Shown: positions 1-4,985, counted from the stretch's first letter. The stretch: DNA of 6,587 nucleotides from Candidatus Iainarchaeum sp. (GCA_013331925.1 DUFJ01000068.1:17860-24446); one strand, 5' to 3'. The notes: generated by a model from the sequence alone, not told the origin. Program-made: numbers and translations.

Positions 1-1012
1 CAAAGCCAAAATAAGAGTTATAGGAGTGGGAGGCGGCGGCTCTAACACCATACAGCGCATGGGCGAGATTGGAATTCACGGAGCAGAAACATTTGCCTTA
101 AACACTGACGCCCAAGCCTTGCTTTCAGTCAACGCAGGCAGGAAGGTATTGATTGGAAAGCATCTCACAAGAGGCTTGGGAGCTGGCTCTGACCCAAGCG
201 TTGGGGAGGCTGCTGCAAAGGAAAGCAGGCAGGACTTGAAAGACCTGCTTGAAGATTCAGACTTAATCTTTATAACTTGCGGAATGGGCGGAGGAACTGG
301 AACCGGAGCTTCTCCGGTAGTTGCAAGCATTGCGAAAGAAATCAAGGCCTTGACCATTGGAGTTGTGACAATTCCGTTCACTGTTGAAGGCAGGAAGAGA
401 ATGGAGAACGCAATGGACGGCCTGGAAAAATTAAGGAAGGAAGTTGACACTTTAATAGTCATTCCAAATGACAAAATTCTGGAAATCGCCCCAGACTTGC
501 CAGTAAACGCTGCCTTTAAAGTCGCTGACGAGGTGTTAACAAATGCCGTGAAAGGAATTACTGAAATGATTACAAAGCCAGGCTTGATAAACCTGGATTT
601 CGCAGACCTGCGCACCATACTTTCAAAAGGCGGAGCAGCGATGATAGGCTTGGGAGAAAGCGTTACTGACAAGGCTTCGGAATCAAGGGCTTTAGAAGCT
701 GTGGAGAATGCTTTAACCTCTCCATTGCTTGACGTTGACATTGCAGAAGCAAACAAGGCATTAGTTAATGTCATAGGCGGCGGAGACATGACCTTGAGAG
801 AGGCTGAGATGATAGTAGAGGCTGTTGCTACAAAAATCAACTCTAACGCTCACATTATCTGGGGAGCAATGATTGACGAAGGCCTGCCTAAAGCGCAAAT
901 CCAGGCAATGGTTGTCATTGCAGGCGGGAAATTCCCCTACTTGAATGCCTTAGAGAGAGGAAAGTCTGCTTCAGGAAAGGGAGAGATAGATTTAGGAATA
1001 GAATTCACCTGA
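1..1012 (+). CDS. ftsZ: Cell-division GTPase FtsZ (FtsZ1-like), 5'-truncated
   Basis: FtsZ is a tubulin-like GTPase that polymerises into the mid-cell division ring. The reading frame is open from base 2, so the true start lies left of the window; the GTG at 26 is an internal Val codon of the conserved N-terminal strand (KAKIRVIGVGGGGSN), not a start. In the 336 visible codons I see the first glycine loop GGGGSN (about residues 10-15), the tubulin signature GGGTGTG (96-102), and the T7 catalytic loop NLDFAD (197-202) that completes the GTP site of the next subunit. The C-terminus is short, ending IDLGIEFT. Known archaeal synteny places FtsZ1 next to secE-spt5, which is the arrangement here, so I favour FtsZ1 over FtsZ2; paralogue assignment is inference. 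A 101-nt gap separates it from secE. Probably only a few dozen N-terminal residues are missing. Confidence 0.96.
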   Translation, partial: KAKIRVIGVGGGGSNTIQRMGEIGIHGAETFALNTDAQALLSVNAGRKVLIGKHLTRGLGAGSDPSVGEAAAKESRQDLKDLLEDSDLIFITCGMGGGTGTGASPVVASIAKEIKALTIGVVTIPFTVEGRKRMENAMDGLEKLRKEVDTLIVIPNDKILEIAPDLPVNAAFKVADEVLTNAVKGITEMITKPGLINLDFADLRTILSKGGAAMIGLGESVTDKASESRALEAVENALTSPLLDVDIAEANKALVNVIGGGDMTLREAEMIVEAVATKINSNAHIIWGAMIDEGLPKAQIQAMVVIAGGKFPYLNALERGKSASGKGEIDLGIEFT

Positions 1013-1033
1013 AAACCCAAAGCCTGACTATTG

Positions 1034-1040
1034 TTTAAAA
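1034..1040 (+). promoter_or_regulatory. Possible TATA box for the secE-spt5-rpl11 operon
   Basis: TTTAAAA lies in the gap between ftsZ and secE. An archaeal start would be expected about 25 nt downstream, near 1060-1065, leaving a leader of about 50 nt before secE. No clear purine-rich BRE is visible next to it, and the T-run at 1086-1093 would fall inside the leader, so read-through from ftsZ is an equally good reading. Confidence 0.3.
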
Positions 1041-1075
1041 GGCTTTCCTTAGAAAAATTCCTTAAGAGTGCAAGT

Positions 1076-1093
1076 AAGCAATTGCTTTTTTTT
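1076..1093 (+). terminator. Palindrome followed by T8, possible ftsZ terminator
   Basis: A perfect 12-nt palindrome AAGCAATTGCTT (1076-1087) runs into eight T residues (1086-1093), with a further T6 at 1099-1104. Archaeal RNA polymerase terminates at oligo-T with or without a hairpin. The hairpin itself would be weak (4-bp stem, AATT loop), so the T-run is the main support. It sits only 20 nt before the secE start and may instead be a leader element or operator. Confidence 0.35.
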
Positions 1094-1113
1094 AATGATT
1101 TTTTGGTGAAAGA

Positions 1114-1305
1114 ATGATTGACATTAGTGGAAAAATAAGGGCTTTCATTGACGATTCAAAACGCATTTTCACAATCAGCAGGAAGCCAACAAAGGAAGAG
1201 TTCTTGACAATGCTGAAAGTCACAGGCCTAGGAATAATAATCATTGGAATCATCGGCTATATTGTTTCATTGGTTTTTTTCGGACTAGTGTTCCCCCCAG
1301 CTTGA
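1114..1305 (+). CDS. secE: Protein translocase subunit SecE (Sec61 gamma)
   Basis: SecE is the small essential clamp subunit of the SecYE(beta) protein-conducting channel in the cytoplasmic membrane. The 63-residue product has the family layout: an amphipathic N-terminal helix (about 1-25), the conserved basic hinge SRKPTKEEF (22-30), and one C-terminal transmembrane helix (about 36-60, rich in Ile, Gly and Val). The length is normal for archaeal SecE. The ATG is preceded by a Shine-Dalgarno GGTGA at 1105-1109, four bases before the start. It is first in a tight run with spt5 (19-nt gap), a 50-residue ORF and rpl11, the usual archaeal secE-spt5-rpl11 order. Identification rests on the motif, topology and this synteny. 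Confidence 0.93.
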   Translation: MIDISGKIRAFIDDSKRIFTISRKPTKEEFLTMLKVTGLGIIIIGIIGYIVSLVFFGLVFPPA

Positions 1306-1312
1306 AAAAAAA

Positions 1313-1317
1313 GAGGT
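1313..1317 (+). promoter_or_regulatory. Ribosome binding site fixing the spt5 TTG start
   Basis: GAGGT lies 7 nt before the TTG at 1325. The codon immediately upstream in that frame is TGA (1322-1324), so no earlier start exists. Another TTG at 1321 is in a different frame and gives an unrelated 64-residue reading, so this site plus the stop decides the spt5 start. Confidence 0.6.
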
Positions 1318-1324
1318 TTTTTGA

Positions 1325-1825
1325 TTGATTTTTACAGTAAGAACAACGGTAGGACAGGAAAGCATGGTAGTGGACATTCTTTCAGAAAAAATAAAGCAGG
1401 AAGAACTAAGCGTTTACTCTTTTGCAGTCCTTCCAGGCCTGAAAGGCTACGTGCTTATAGAGGCAGACAACGAAATGACAGTAAGGAGAGCGCTATCAAA
1501 TGTTCCTCACATTAAAGGAAAAGGAATTGTTGGAACAAGCTTTTTAAAATCCAGGAAAATCAACGAAGAGGAAGAGGTCGTAGGCGGAGAAGTGAGAGTA
1601 GTAAAGATTGAAGAGCTTTCCTCGCTTTTGGAAAGCAAGCCTTTGATGAAAAGCATTAAAGTAGGCCAGAAAGTGGAATTGATTGCAGGGCCTTTCAAGG
1701 GAGAAAAAGCCCGCGTGCTAAGGGTTAATGACCCTAAAGAAGAAGTTACAGTAGAACTGCTTGAAGCAACAGTGAAAATTCCAGTCACCATCAGCGCGGA
1801 GCACATCCGCATAATAAAAGAGTAA
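1325..1825 (+). CDS. spt5: Transcription elongation factor Spt5 (NusG homologue)
   Basis: Spt5 binds the RNA polymerase clamp, normally with Spt4, raises processivity, and through its KOW domain can contact the ribosome. The 166-residue product shows an NGN domain at about 1-90 (MVVDILSEKI, VYSFAVLPGLKGYVLIEA, and the VPHIKG segment) and a KOW domain at about 112-166, with AGPFKGEKARV (121-131) followed by KEEVTVELLEATVKIPVT, a very typical archaeal Spt5 sequence. The start is a TTG directly after an in-frame TGA; the N-terminus MIFTVRTT fits the first beta strand of the family. It is slightly longer than the roughly 150 residues usual in archaea, the extra length being an acidic stretch between domains (NEEEEVVGG, 80-88). 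No spt4 gene is in the window. It lies 19 nt after secE and 12 nt before the next ORF. Confidence 0.95.
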   Translation: MIFTVRTTVGQESMVVDILSEKIKQEELSVYSFAVLPGLKGYVLIEADNEMTVRRALSNVPHIKGKGIVGTSFLKSRKINEEEEVVGGEVRVVKIEELSSLLESKPLMKSIKVGQKVELIAGPFKGEKARVLRVNDPKEEVTVELLEATVKIPVTISAEHIRIIKE

Positions 1826-1837
1826 AGGTTTGGTTTG

Positions 1838-1990
1838 ATGAGGCCAAGAAGCGGAAGAGGTCCAAGGGGAAGAGATACTACGCTTCTAAGGGTTACTCAG
1901 CAAGTTGCAAGGCAGCAGAAAAAGCCAGTCGTTTTCAAAGGCGTGAACATTACTAGAGAAGTCAGTCCCAATAATCGCAGAAAAAGGTGA
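1838..1990 (+). CDS. Unrecognised 50-residue arginine-rich protein within the spt5-rpl11 operon
   Basis: I do not recognise this gene. It encodes 50 residues with 11 Arg and 4 Lys against one Asp and one Glu, so it is strongly basic. The N-terminus (MRPRSGRGPRGRD, 1-13) resembles an RG-rich nucleic-acid-binding tail; the middle (14-30) is Gln-rich and could be a helix; VVFKGVNI (31-38) could be a strand; the C-terminus NNRRKR (45-50) is basic again. Support for being real: it starts 12 nt after spt5 with AGGT at 1826-1829, 8 nt before its ATG; it fills the whole spt5-rpl11 gap; and its last codons (AGG TGA) form the Shine-Dalgarno of rpl11, suggesting translational coupling. RNA or ribosome binding is inference from composition and place only. 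It could also be a leader-type ORF whose translation matters more than its product. Confidence 0.72.
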   Translation: MRPRSGRGPRGRDTTLLRVTQQVARQQKKPVVFKGVNITREVSPNNRRKR

Positions 1991-1998
1991 ATTTTTGA

Positions 1999-2475
1999 AT
2001 GTCTGACATTAAAGCAATGATTGAGGCAGGAAAAGCAACTGCCGGAGCGCCTTTAGGGCCTGCCCTAGGGCCTTTGGGAGTGAACATTGGCGCTGTAGTT
2101 GCGGAAATCAACGAGAAGACAAAAGCTTTTGCTGGAATGAAAGTTCCAGTAATAGTAAGCGTTGACTCAAGGACAAAAGCTTTTGAGATAAAAGTCGGAA
2201 GCCCGCCAGCTTCGGCGTTGATAATCAAGGAATTGGGAATTCAAAAAGGCGCAGCAAACCCAAAGCTTGAAAAAGTAGGAAACATGACCTTGGCGCAGTT
2301 GAAGAAAATTGCTGAAATGAAAATCAGCTCTTTGAATTCAAGCAAGCTCAAGTCCGCAATGAAAGAGATTGCAGGCACAGCAAAGCAAATGGGAATTACG
2401 ATTGAAGGAAAAGACGCCCGCGAAATAATCAAGGAAATAGGCTCCGGAATGCATGACGAGCTGATTGGCGAGTAA
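1999..2475 (+). CDS. rpl11: Large subunit ribosomal protein L11 (uL11)
   Basis: L11 binds the 23S rRNA GTPase-associated region at the base of the L12 stalk and helps factor-dependent GTP hydrolysis. The 158-residue length is normal for archaea. The N-terminal domain carries the family hallmark PLGPALGPLGVN (18-29) and the SPPAS segment (68-72) that begins the linker; the C-terminal rRNA-binding domain ends with IAGTAKQMGITIEG (124-137), the classic L11 signature region. The ATG at 1999 has AAGGTGA (1984-1990) 8 nt upstream; this site overlaps the stop codon of the preceding 50-residue ORF. It is apparently the last gene of the secE operon, because a hairpin plus T-run follows within 75 nt. 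Confidence 0.96.
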   Translation: MSDIKAMIEAGKATAGAPLGPALGPLGVNIGAVVAEINEKTKAFAGMKVPVIVSVDSRTKAFEIKVGSPPASALIIKELGIQKGAANPKLEKVGNMTLAQLKKIAEMKISSLNSSKLKSAMKEIAGTAKQMGITIEGKDAREIIKEIGSGMHDELIGE

Positions 2476-2504
2476 AAAGGCTTTCTTTTAAAAACCTTAA
2501 CTTT

Positions 2505-2517
2505 GAAAATTATAGTA
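2505..2517 (+). promoter_or_regulatory. Possible BRE/TATA promoter for the rpl1-rpl10-rpl12 operon
   Basis: GAAAA (2505-2509) next to TTATAGTA (2510-2517) resembles an archaeal BRE plus TATA box. The expected start, about 25 nt further, is near 2540, giving a leader of about 80 nt that contains the stem-loop at 2559-2602. In Methanococcus the L1-L10-L12 genes form their own transcript separate from L11, which supports a promoter somewhere in this gap. The exact box is uncertain; TTTTAAAAA at 2486-2494 is an alternative. Confidence 0.35.
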
Positions 2518-2523
2518 TTAATT

Positions 2524-2546
2524 CGCAATTTTTATTGCGTTTTTTT
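2524..2546 (+). terminator. Hairpin plus T7 terminator after rpl11
   Basis: A perfect 6-bp stem CGCAAT (2524-2529) with ATTGCG (2534-2539) around a TTTT loop is followed directly by seven T (2540-2546). This has the form of an intrinsic terminator and would end the secE-rpl11 transcript. It overlaps the start region predicted from the TATA-like box at 2510, so termination and initiation would be closely packed here. Confidence 0.5.
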
Positions 2547-2558
2547 GCAACCGTTCAC

Positions 2559-2602
2559 TAACCCCTTTTTTCCGCCAACGCTTTTGCGTTGCAAAAGGGT
2601 TG
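2559..2602 (+). promoter_or_regulatory. Two-tier stem-loop in the rpl1 leader
   Basis: The outer stem pairs 2560-2569 (AACCC, one bulged C at 2565, TTTT) with 2593-2601 (AAAAGGGTT), 9 bp with a possible T-G pair added at 2559/2602. The inner stem is a perfect 6 bp, CAACGC (2576-2581) with GCGTTG (2586-2591), closed by a TTTT loop. Between them is a lopsided internal loop, 6 nt on the 5' side (TTCCGC) and one C on the 3' side. The structure ends 2 nt before the AGGAGG ribosome binding site of rpl1, the right position for translational control of the L1 operon. An autoregulatory role is inference. Confidence 0.5.
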
Positions 2603-2604
2603 TT

Positions 2605-2610
2605 AGGAGG
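2605..2610 (+). promoter_or_regulatory. Strong ribosome binding site for rpl1
   Basis: AGGAGG lies 10 nt before the GTG at 2621. It selects that GTG over the nearby out-of-frame TTG at 2614. It follows almost directly after the leader stem-loop, so ribosome access could depend on that fold. Confidence 0.65.
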
Positions 2611-2620
2611 TTTTTGAAAA

Positions 2621-3286
2621 GTGGACAAGAAAGAATTCCTACAGGCATTGGAAAAAATGCGCGATGTTTCAAAACAGCGCAAGTTCAAGCAGTCTGTAGA
2701 CCTGGCGATAAACTTTAAAGGATTGGATTTCAAAAAGGCAGAGAACAGGATTGACGTTACAGCAAGCCTGCCTTACAGCACTGGAAAGGGAAGCGCAAAG
2801 ATTGCGGTATTTGCAAATGACAAGAACTTCATTTCAGTAATTACAGGCAAGGTTGCCAGGGTAATAACAGAGGACGAAATTCCAAGGCTTGACAAGAAGG
2901 AAGCTTCAAAGCTTGCTGAAGAATTTGACGCTTTTTTGGCAGAAGGCCCAGTAATGCTTACTGTGGGAAGGCATTTGGGACAGATTTTAGCCCCTAAAGG
3001 AAAAATGCCTCGAGTTATAGAGCCAGACCTTTCAGCCCTAGAGTCAGCATTGAAAGGCATGAAGTCCGGAGTTCGAGTTACAAACAAGAAAGGACGCTTC
3101 ATGCCTGTAGTGCACGTTTTGATTGGAAAGGAAGAGTTTCCAAACGAGCACTTGGCTGAAAATGCTCTAACAGTCTATCAGGCAGTGCTTGCAAAACTTC
3201 CTGATTCAGAACAGAACGTAAAGTCTGTTTTTGTGAAAACAACAATGGGGCCTGCGGTAAAAGTTTCCAAGGAGAGCAGGAAATGA
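2621..3286 (+). CDS. rpl1: Large subunit ribosomal protein L1 (uL1)
   Basis: L1 forms the mobile L1 stalk that guides deacylated tRNA out of the E site, and in archaea it is known to repress its own mRNA. The 221-residue product is full length. Domain I is formed by about residues 1-65 and 155-221, including RKFKQSVDLAINFKGLDFKKAENRIDV and the C-terminal SVFVKTTMGPAVKV (202-215); domain II spans about 66-154 with the family signature GRHLGQILAPKGKMP (116-130). The start is GTG, chosen from the AGGAGG 10 nt upstream and the family-typical N-terminal length. Its stop overlaps the rpl10 start by 4 nt (ATGA), implying translational coupling. Two candidate RNA control structures lie nearby, at 2559-2602 in the leader and at 2658-2681 in the coding region. 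Confidence 0.96.
   Translation: MDKKEFLQALEKMRDVSKQRKFKQSVDLAINFKGLDFKKAENRIDVTASLPYSTGKGSAKIAVFANDKNFISVITGKVARVITEDEIPRLDKKEASKLAEEFDAFLAEGPVMLTVGRHLGQILAPKGKMPRVIEPDLSALESALKGMKSGVRVTNKKGRFMPVVHVLIGKEEFPNEHLAENALTVYQAVLAKLPDSEQNVKSVFVKTTMGPAVKVSKESRK
2658..2681 (+). promoter_or_regulatory. Bulged hairpin early in the rpl1 coding region, candidate L1 autoregulatory site
   Basis: TGCGC (2658-2662) pairs with GCGCA (2677-2681); after an unpaired GA on the 5' side only (2663-2664), TGTT (2665-2668) pairs with AACA (2673-2676) around a TCAA loop. Two helices separated by an asymmetric purine bulge, 37 nt into the gene, recalls the methanococcal L1 mRNA target, described as about 30 nt after the start. 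The match is by layout, not proven sequence identity, and the codons also encode conserved L1 residues, so chance is possible. Confidence 0.3.
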
Positions 3287-4137
3287 AATCCCACACTAAG
3301 AAATGGAAGCAGTCAGAGCTTGAAAAAGTGAAAAAGCTAGTTCAAGAAGAGCCAGTAATAGCCATTGCTTCATTGCAAGGACTGCCTGCAAGGCTTTTTG
3401 CCCAAGTCAGGAAAAAACTCCAGGGAAAAGCAAAAGTGCACGTTTCAAAAGTCCGAGTGATAAAAAAGGCAATGGAAGCCTCAAGGCTTAAAGGCTCAAA
3501 GCTTTTGGAACTCACTGAAGGAAATGTCGCAGTTATAGGAACAGGCATGAACGCTTTCGAGCTTTTTGCGTTCTTGAAAAAAAACAAGGGCAGCATTGCA
3601 GCAAAGCCTGGCAGCATTGCTGAACAGGACATTCTGATTCCTGCAATGGACACTGGATTGCCTCCAGGGCCTGCTCTTTCTGAACTAAAGGCAGCAGGAT
3701 TGAGCGTTAGGATAATTGGGGCAACAATCCACACCGTTGAAGACAAGGTAGTTGTGAAGAAAGGCGAGGAGATAAGCAAGCCAGTGGCAGCAACCTTGCA
3801 AAAGCTTGACATAAAGCCTGTAAAAGTAGGATTGAACCTGATTGCGGTCTTGGAGAATAATGAGGTCTTCCTTCCTGCTGTTTTAGACATTGATGAAGAG
3901 AAAACAATGGCTCAAATACTGCAAGCTTATAATGAAGCCTTGAACCTTTCAGTGTTTGCTGGAATTTTCAACAATTCCTCAATTCCAGTAATGCTGCAGA
4001 AAGCATTCAGGGAAGCAAAGGCTGTTTCAATAGCTTCAGAATTCATAGAGCCTGAAACAGTTGGCGAAATCCTGGCAAAGGCTGAGAGAGAGGCAATGGC
4101 TTTGAAATCCCTAATCAAGGAGGAGAAAGCCGAATGA
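3283..4137 (+). CDS. rpl10: Ribosomal stalk protein L10 (P0, uL10), without an acidic C-terminal tail
   Basis: L10/P0 anchors the L12 stalk to 23S rRNA beside L11. The 284-residue product has the rRNA-binding domain (about 1-110, with IASLQGLPARLFAQVRKKL at 27-45 and VSKVRVIKKAM at 54-64), the archaeal/eukaryotic insertion domain (about 113-197, with AMDTGLPPGP at 121-130), and a helical spine from about 205. The spine shows three similar blocks at exactly 26-residue spacing, AYNEALNLS (215), AFREAKAVS (241) and AEREAMALK (267), matching the three L12-dimer sites known for archaeal P0. It then stops at LIKEEKAE, with no long acidic linker and no GLGxLFG end, which archaeal P0 proteins usually have; archaeal P0 is often 300-350 residues. 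The start overlaps the rpl1 stop by 4 nt and has GGAG at 3271-3274. Confidence 0.95.
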   Translation: MKSHTKKWKQSELEKVKKLVQEEPVIAIASLQGLPARLFAQVRKKLQGKAKVHVSKVRVIKKAMEASRLKGSKLLELTEGNVAVIGTGMNAFELFAFLKKNKGSIAAKPGSIAEQDILIPAMDTGLPPGPALSELKAAGLSVRIIGATIHTVEDKVVVKKGEEISKPVAATLQKLDIKPVKVGLNLIAVLENNEVFLPAVLDIDEEKTMAQILQAYNEALNLSVFAGIFNNSSIPVMLQKAFREAKAVSIASEFIEPETVGEILAKAEREAMALKSLIKEEKAE

Positions 4138-4172
4138 TTTTTTTCCAAAAACAAAGCAAAAAAACTTTTTGA

Positions 4173-4179
4173 GAGGTGA
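4173..4179 (+). promoter_or_regulatory. Near-consensus ribosome binding site for rpl12
   Basis: GAGGTGA lies 6 nt before the ATG at 4186, the strongest anti-16S match in the window. L12 is needed in several copies per ribosome against one L10, so an independent strong site, rather than coupling to rpl10 across the 48-nt gap, makes sense. A weak hairpin CAAAAA/TTTTTG (4157-4171) precedes it. Confidence 0.6.
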
Positions 4180-4185
4180 AAGATA

Positions 4186-4488
4186 ATGGAATACGTGTAT
4201 AGTGCAATGCTGTTGCATTCTGCAAAGCAGGAAATTTCCGAAGACAAGGTTTCAGCAATCCTGAAATCTGCTGGCCTGCAGGCAGATTCTGCAAAAGTGA
4301 AAGCTTTGGTTGCTTCCTTGAAGGGAGTGAACATTGACGAAGCCATAAAGCAGGCAGCAGTTCAGCAAGTTGTTGCAGCTCCTGCAGCAGCTCCAGCAGT
4401 TGGAGCAAAAGCCGCTGAAAAGAAAGAGGAAGATTCTGCAAAAGCAGCAGAGGCAGCTGCTGAAGGACTAGGCAGCCTTTTCGGTTAA
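4186..4488 (+). CDS. rpl12: Ribosomal stalk protein L12 (archaeal P1)
   Basis: Archaeal L12 dimers bind the L10 spine and use a mobile tail to recruit and stimulate translational GTPases such as aEF1A and aEF2. The 100-residue product has the canonical N-terminal dimerisation domain starting MEYVYSAMLLHSA (1-13) with SEDKVSAILKSAGL and GVNIDEAI (48-54), an Ala/Pro/Val-rich flexible hinge (about 62-77), a charged stretch KAAEKKEEDSAKAAEA (75-90), and the conserved tail GLGSLFG (94-100). The charged section is mixed Lys/Glu and shorter than the strongly acidic linkers of many archaea. It is the last gene of the L1-L10-L12 operon; a minus-strand gene converges on it. Since L10 lacks its own tail here, L12 must supply all factor-binding tails. 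Confidence 0.96.
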   Translation: MEYVYSAMLLHSAKQEISEDKVSAILKSAGLQADSAKVKALVASLKGVNIDEAIKQAAVQQVVAAPAAAPAVGAKAAEKKEEDSAKAAEAAAEGLGSLFG

Positions 4489-4505
4489 AAGGTTGCTTTA
4501 ATCCT

Positions 4506-4533
4506 TCTTTTTGCTTCTCTCTAGCTTTGCTAG
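4506..4533 (+). terminator. Possible terminator between convergent genes
   Basis: The 46-nt gap after rpl12 holds a pyrimidine-rich tract with T5 (4508-4512) and a small inverted repeat CTAGC-TTT-GCTAG (4521-4533) that ends one base before the stop codon of the minus-strand gene. It could serve rpl12 through its T-rich tract; for the minus strand there is no T-run of note. The stem is short, so confidence is low. Confidence 0.3.
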
Positions 4534-4534
4534 C

Positions 4535-4936
4535 TTAGCCAGTTTTAGACTGCCTGACTATTTCATGCCTTAGCTCGCTTGGAATTTTTGGCCACAAGTG
4601 GCGCATGCATTTCAAATAGTGCATGTTCCAGCTTTCCAAATCCTTTGGCTCAATTCCTTTAGCCCTTGCGTCTTCCTCAAGCCTTTGAATGGCTTCATCA
4701 GTAAGCTCTGAGGCAATCAATTCTATGGCGCGGGCTTGATTGCCAAGCCTTTCTTGAGAAAGCCTGCCTTGCTTTTTCAGGCTTTTGAAAGTTGCAACAA
4801 CCTTGTTAAAACGCTGAAGCTTTATCAAAGCCCCGCCTTTCTTTTCAGAATACATTCTTTTAAGCAATGGCCAATGAACGCCTCTCCATTCGTGAATGTT
4901 GTCAGGCAAAACCCTTGACCTTTCCTTGAATGGCAT
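4535..4936 (-). CDS. Hypothetical protein, 133 residues, family not recognised
   Basis: I do not recognise this protein. It is predicted soluble, basic and mostly helical, with no signal peptide or membrane segment. Four Trp residues fall in two clusters: HEWRGVHW near the N-terminus (15-22) and ESWNMHYLKCMRHLWPKIP near the C-terminus (101-119). Between them are a Lys/Arg-rich helix (KLQRFNKVVATFKSLKKQGRL, within 39-59) and a long charged helix (about 65-93). The single Cys (110) argues against a zinc finger. Reality is supported by an upstream TATA-like box (TTTATATT on the minus strand, 4986-4993) and by a GGCGGT Shine-Dalgarno-like site (4946-4951) 9 nt before the ATG. It converges on rpl12 and diverges from the membrane-protein gene at 5051. 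Nucleic-acid binding would be a guess. Confidence 0.75.
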   Translation of the reverse strand: MPFKERSRVLPDNIHEWRGVHWPLLKRMYSEKKGGALIKLQRFNKVVATFKSLKKQGRLSQERLGNQARAIELIASELTDEAIQRLEEDARAKGIEPKDLESWNMHYLKCMRHLWPKIPSELRHEIVRQSKTG

Positions 4937-4985
4937 TTTTCAAAAACCGCCTTTTTTCTTGCTTTGCAATATTATCCCTTTTCCT

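Noticed and set aside
26..28. GTG at 26 as the start of ftsZ
   Set aside because: The upstream codons continue in frame and encode the conserved first strand (KAKIRVIGV) before the glycine loop, so the true start is outside the window.
76..840. 254-residue open frame on the minus strand opposite ftsZ
   Set aside because: It lies wholly antisense to a clearly conserved FtsZ; the Ser/Ala/Pro-rich translation has no recognisable domain. It is a shadow of the sense codon usage.
1321..1515. 64-residue frame starting with TTG at 1321
   Set aside because: It overlaps spt5 out of frame and encodes no recognisable sequence, while the spt5 frame gives a full NGN-KOW protein.
2559..2602. The leader stem-loop as an ordinary terminator
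   Set aside because: No T-run follows the 3' arm; a ribosome binding site and start codon follow instead.
2503..2718. 71-residue + strand open frame running from the rpl11-rpl1 gap into rpl1
   Set aside because: It crosses the terminator hairpin and leader stem-loop and overlaps the conserved N-terminus of L1 in another frame; no ribosome binding site precedes it.
3342..3890. 182-residue minus-strand open frame opposite rpl10
   Set aside because: It is antisense to conserved P0 sequence, has no promoter or ribosome binding site, and its composition is what complemented P0 codons give.
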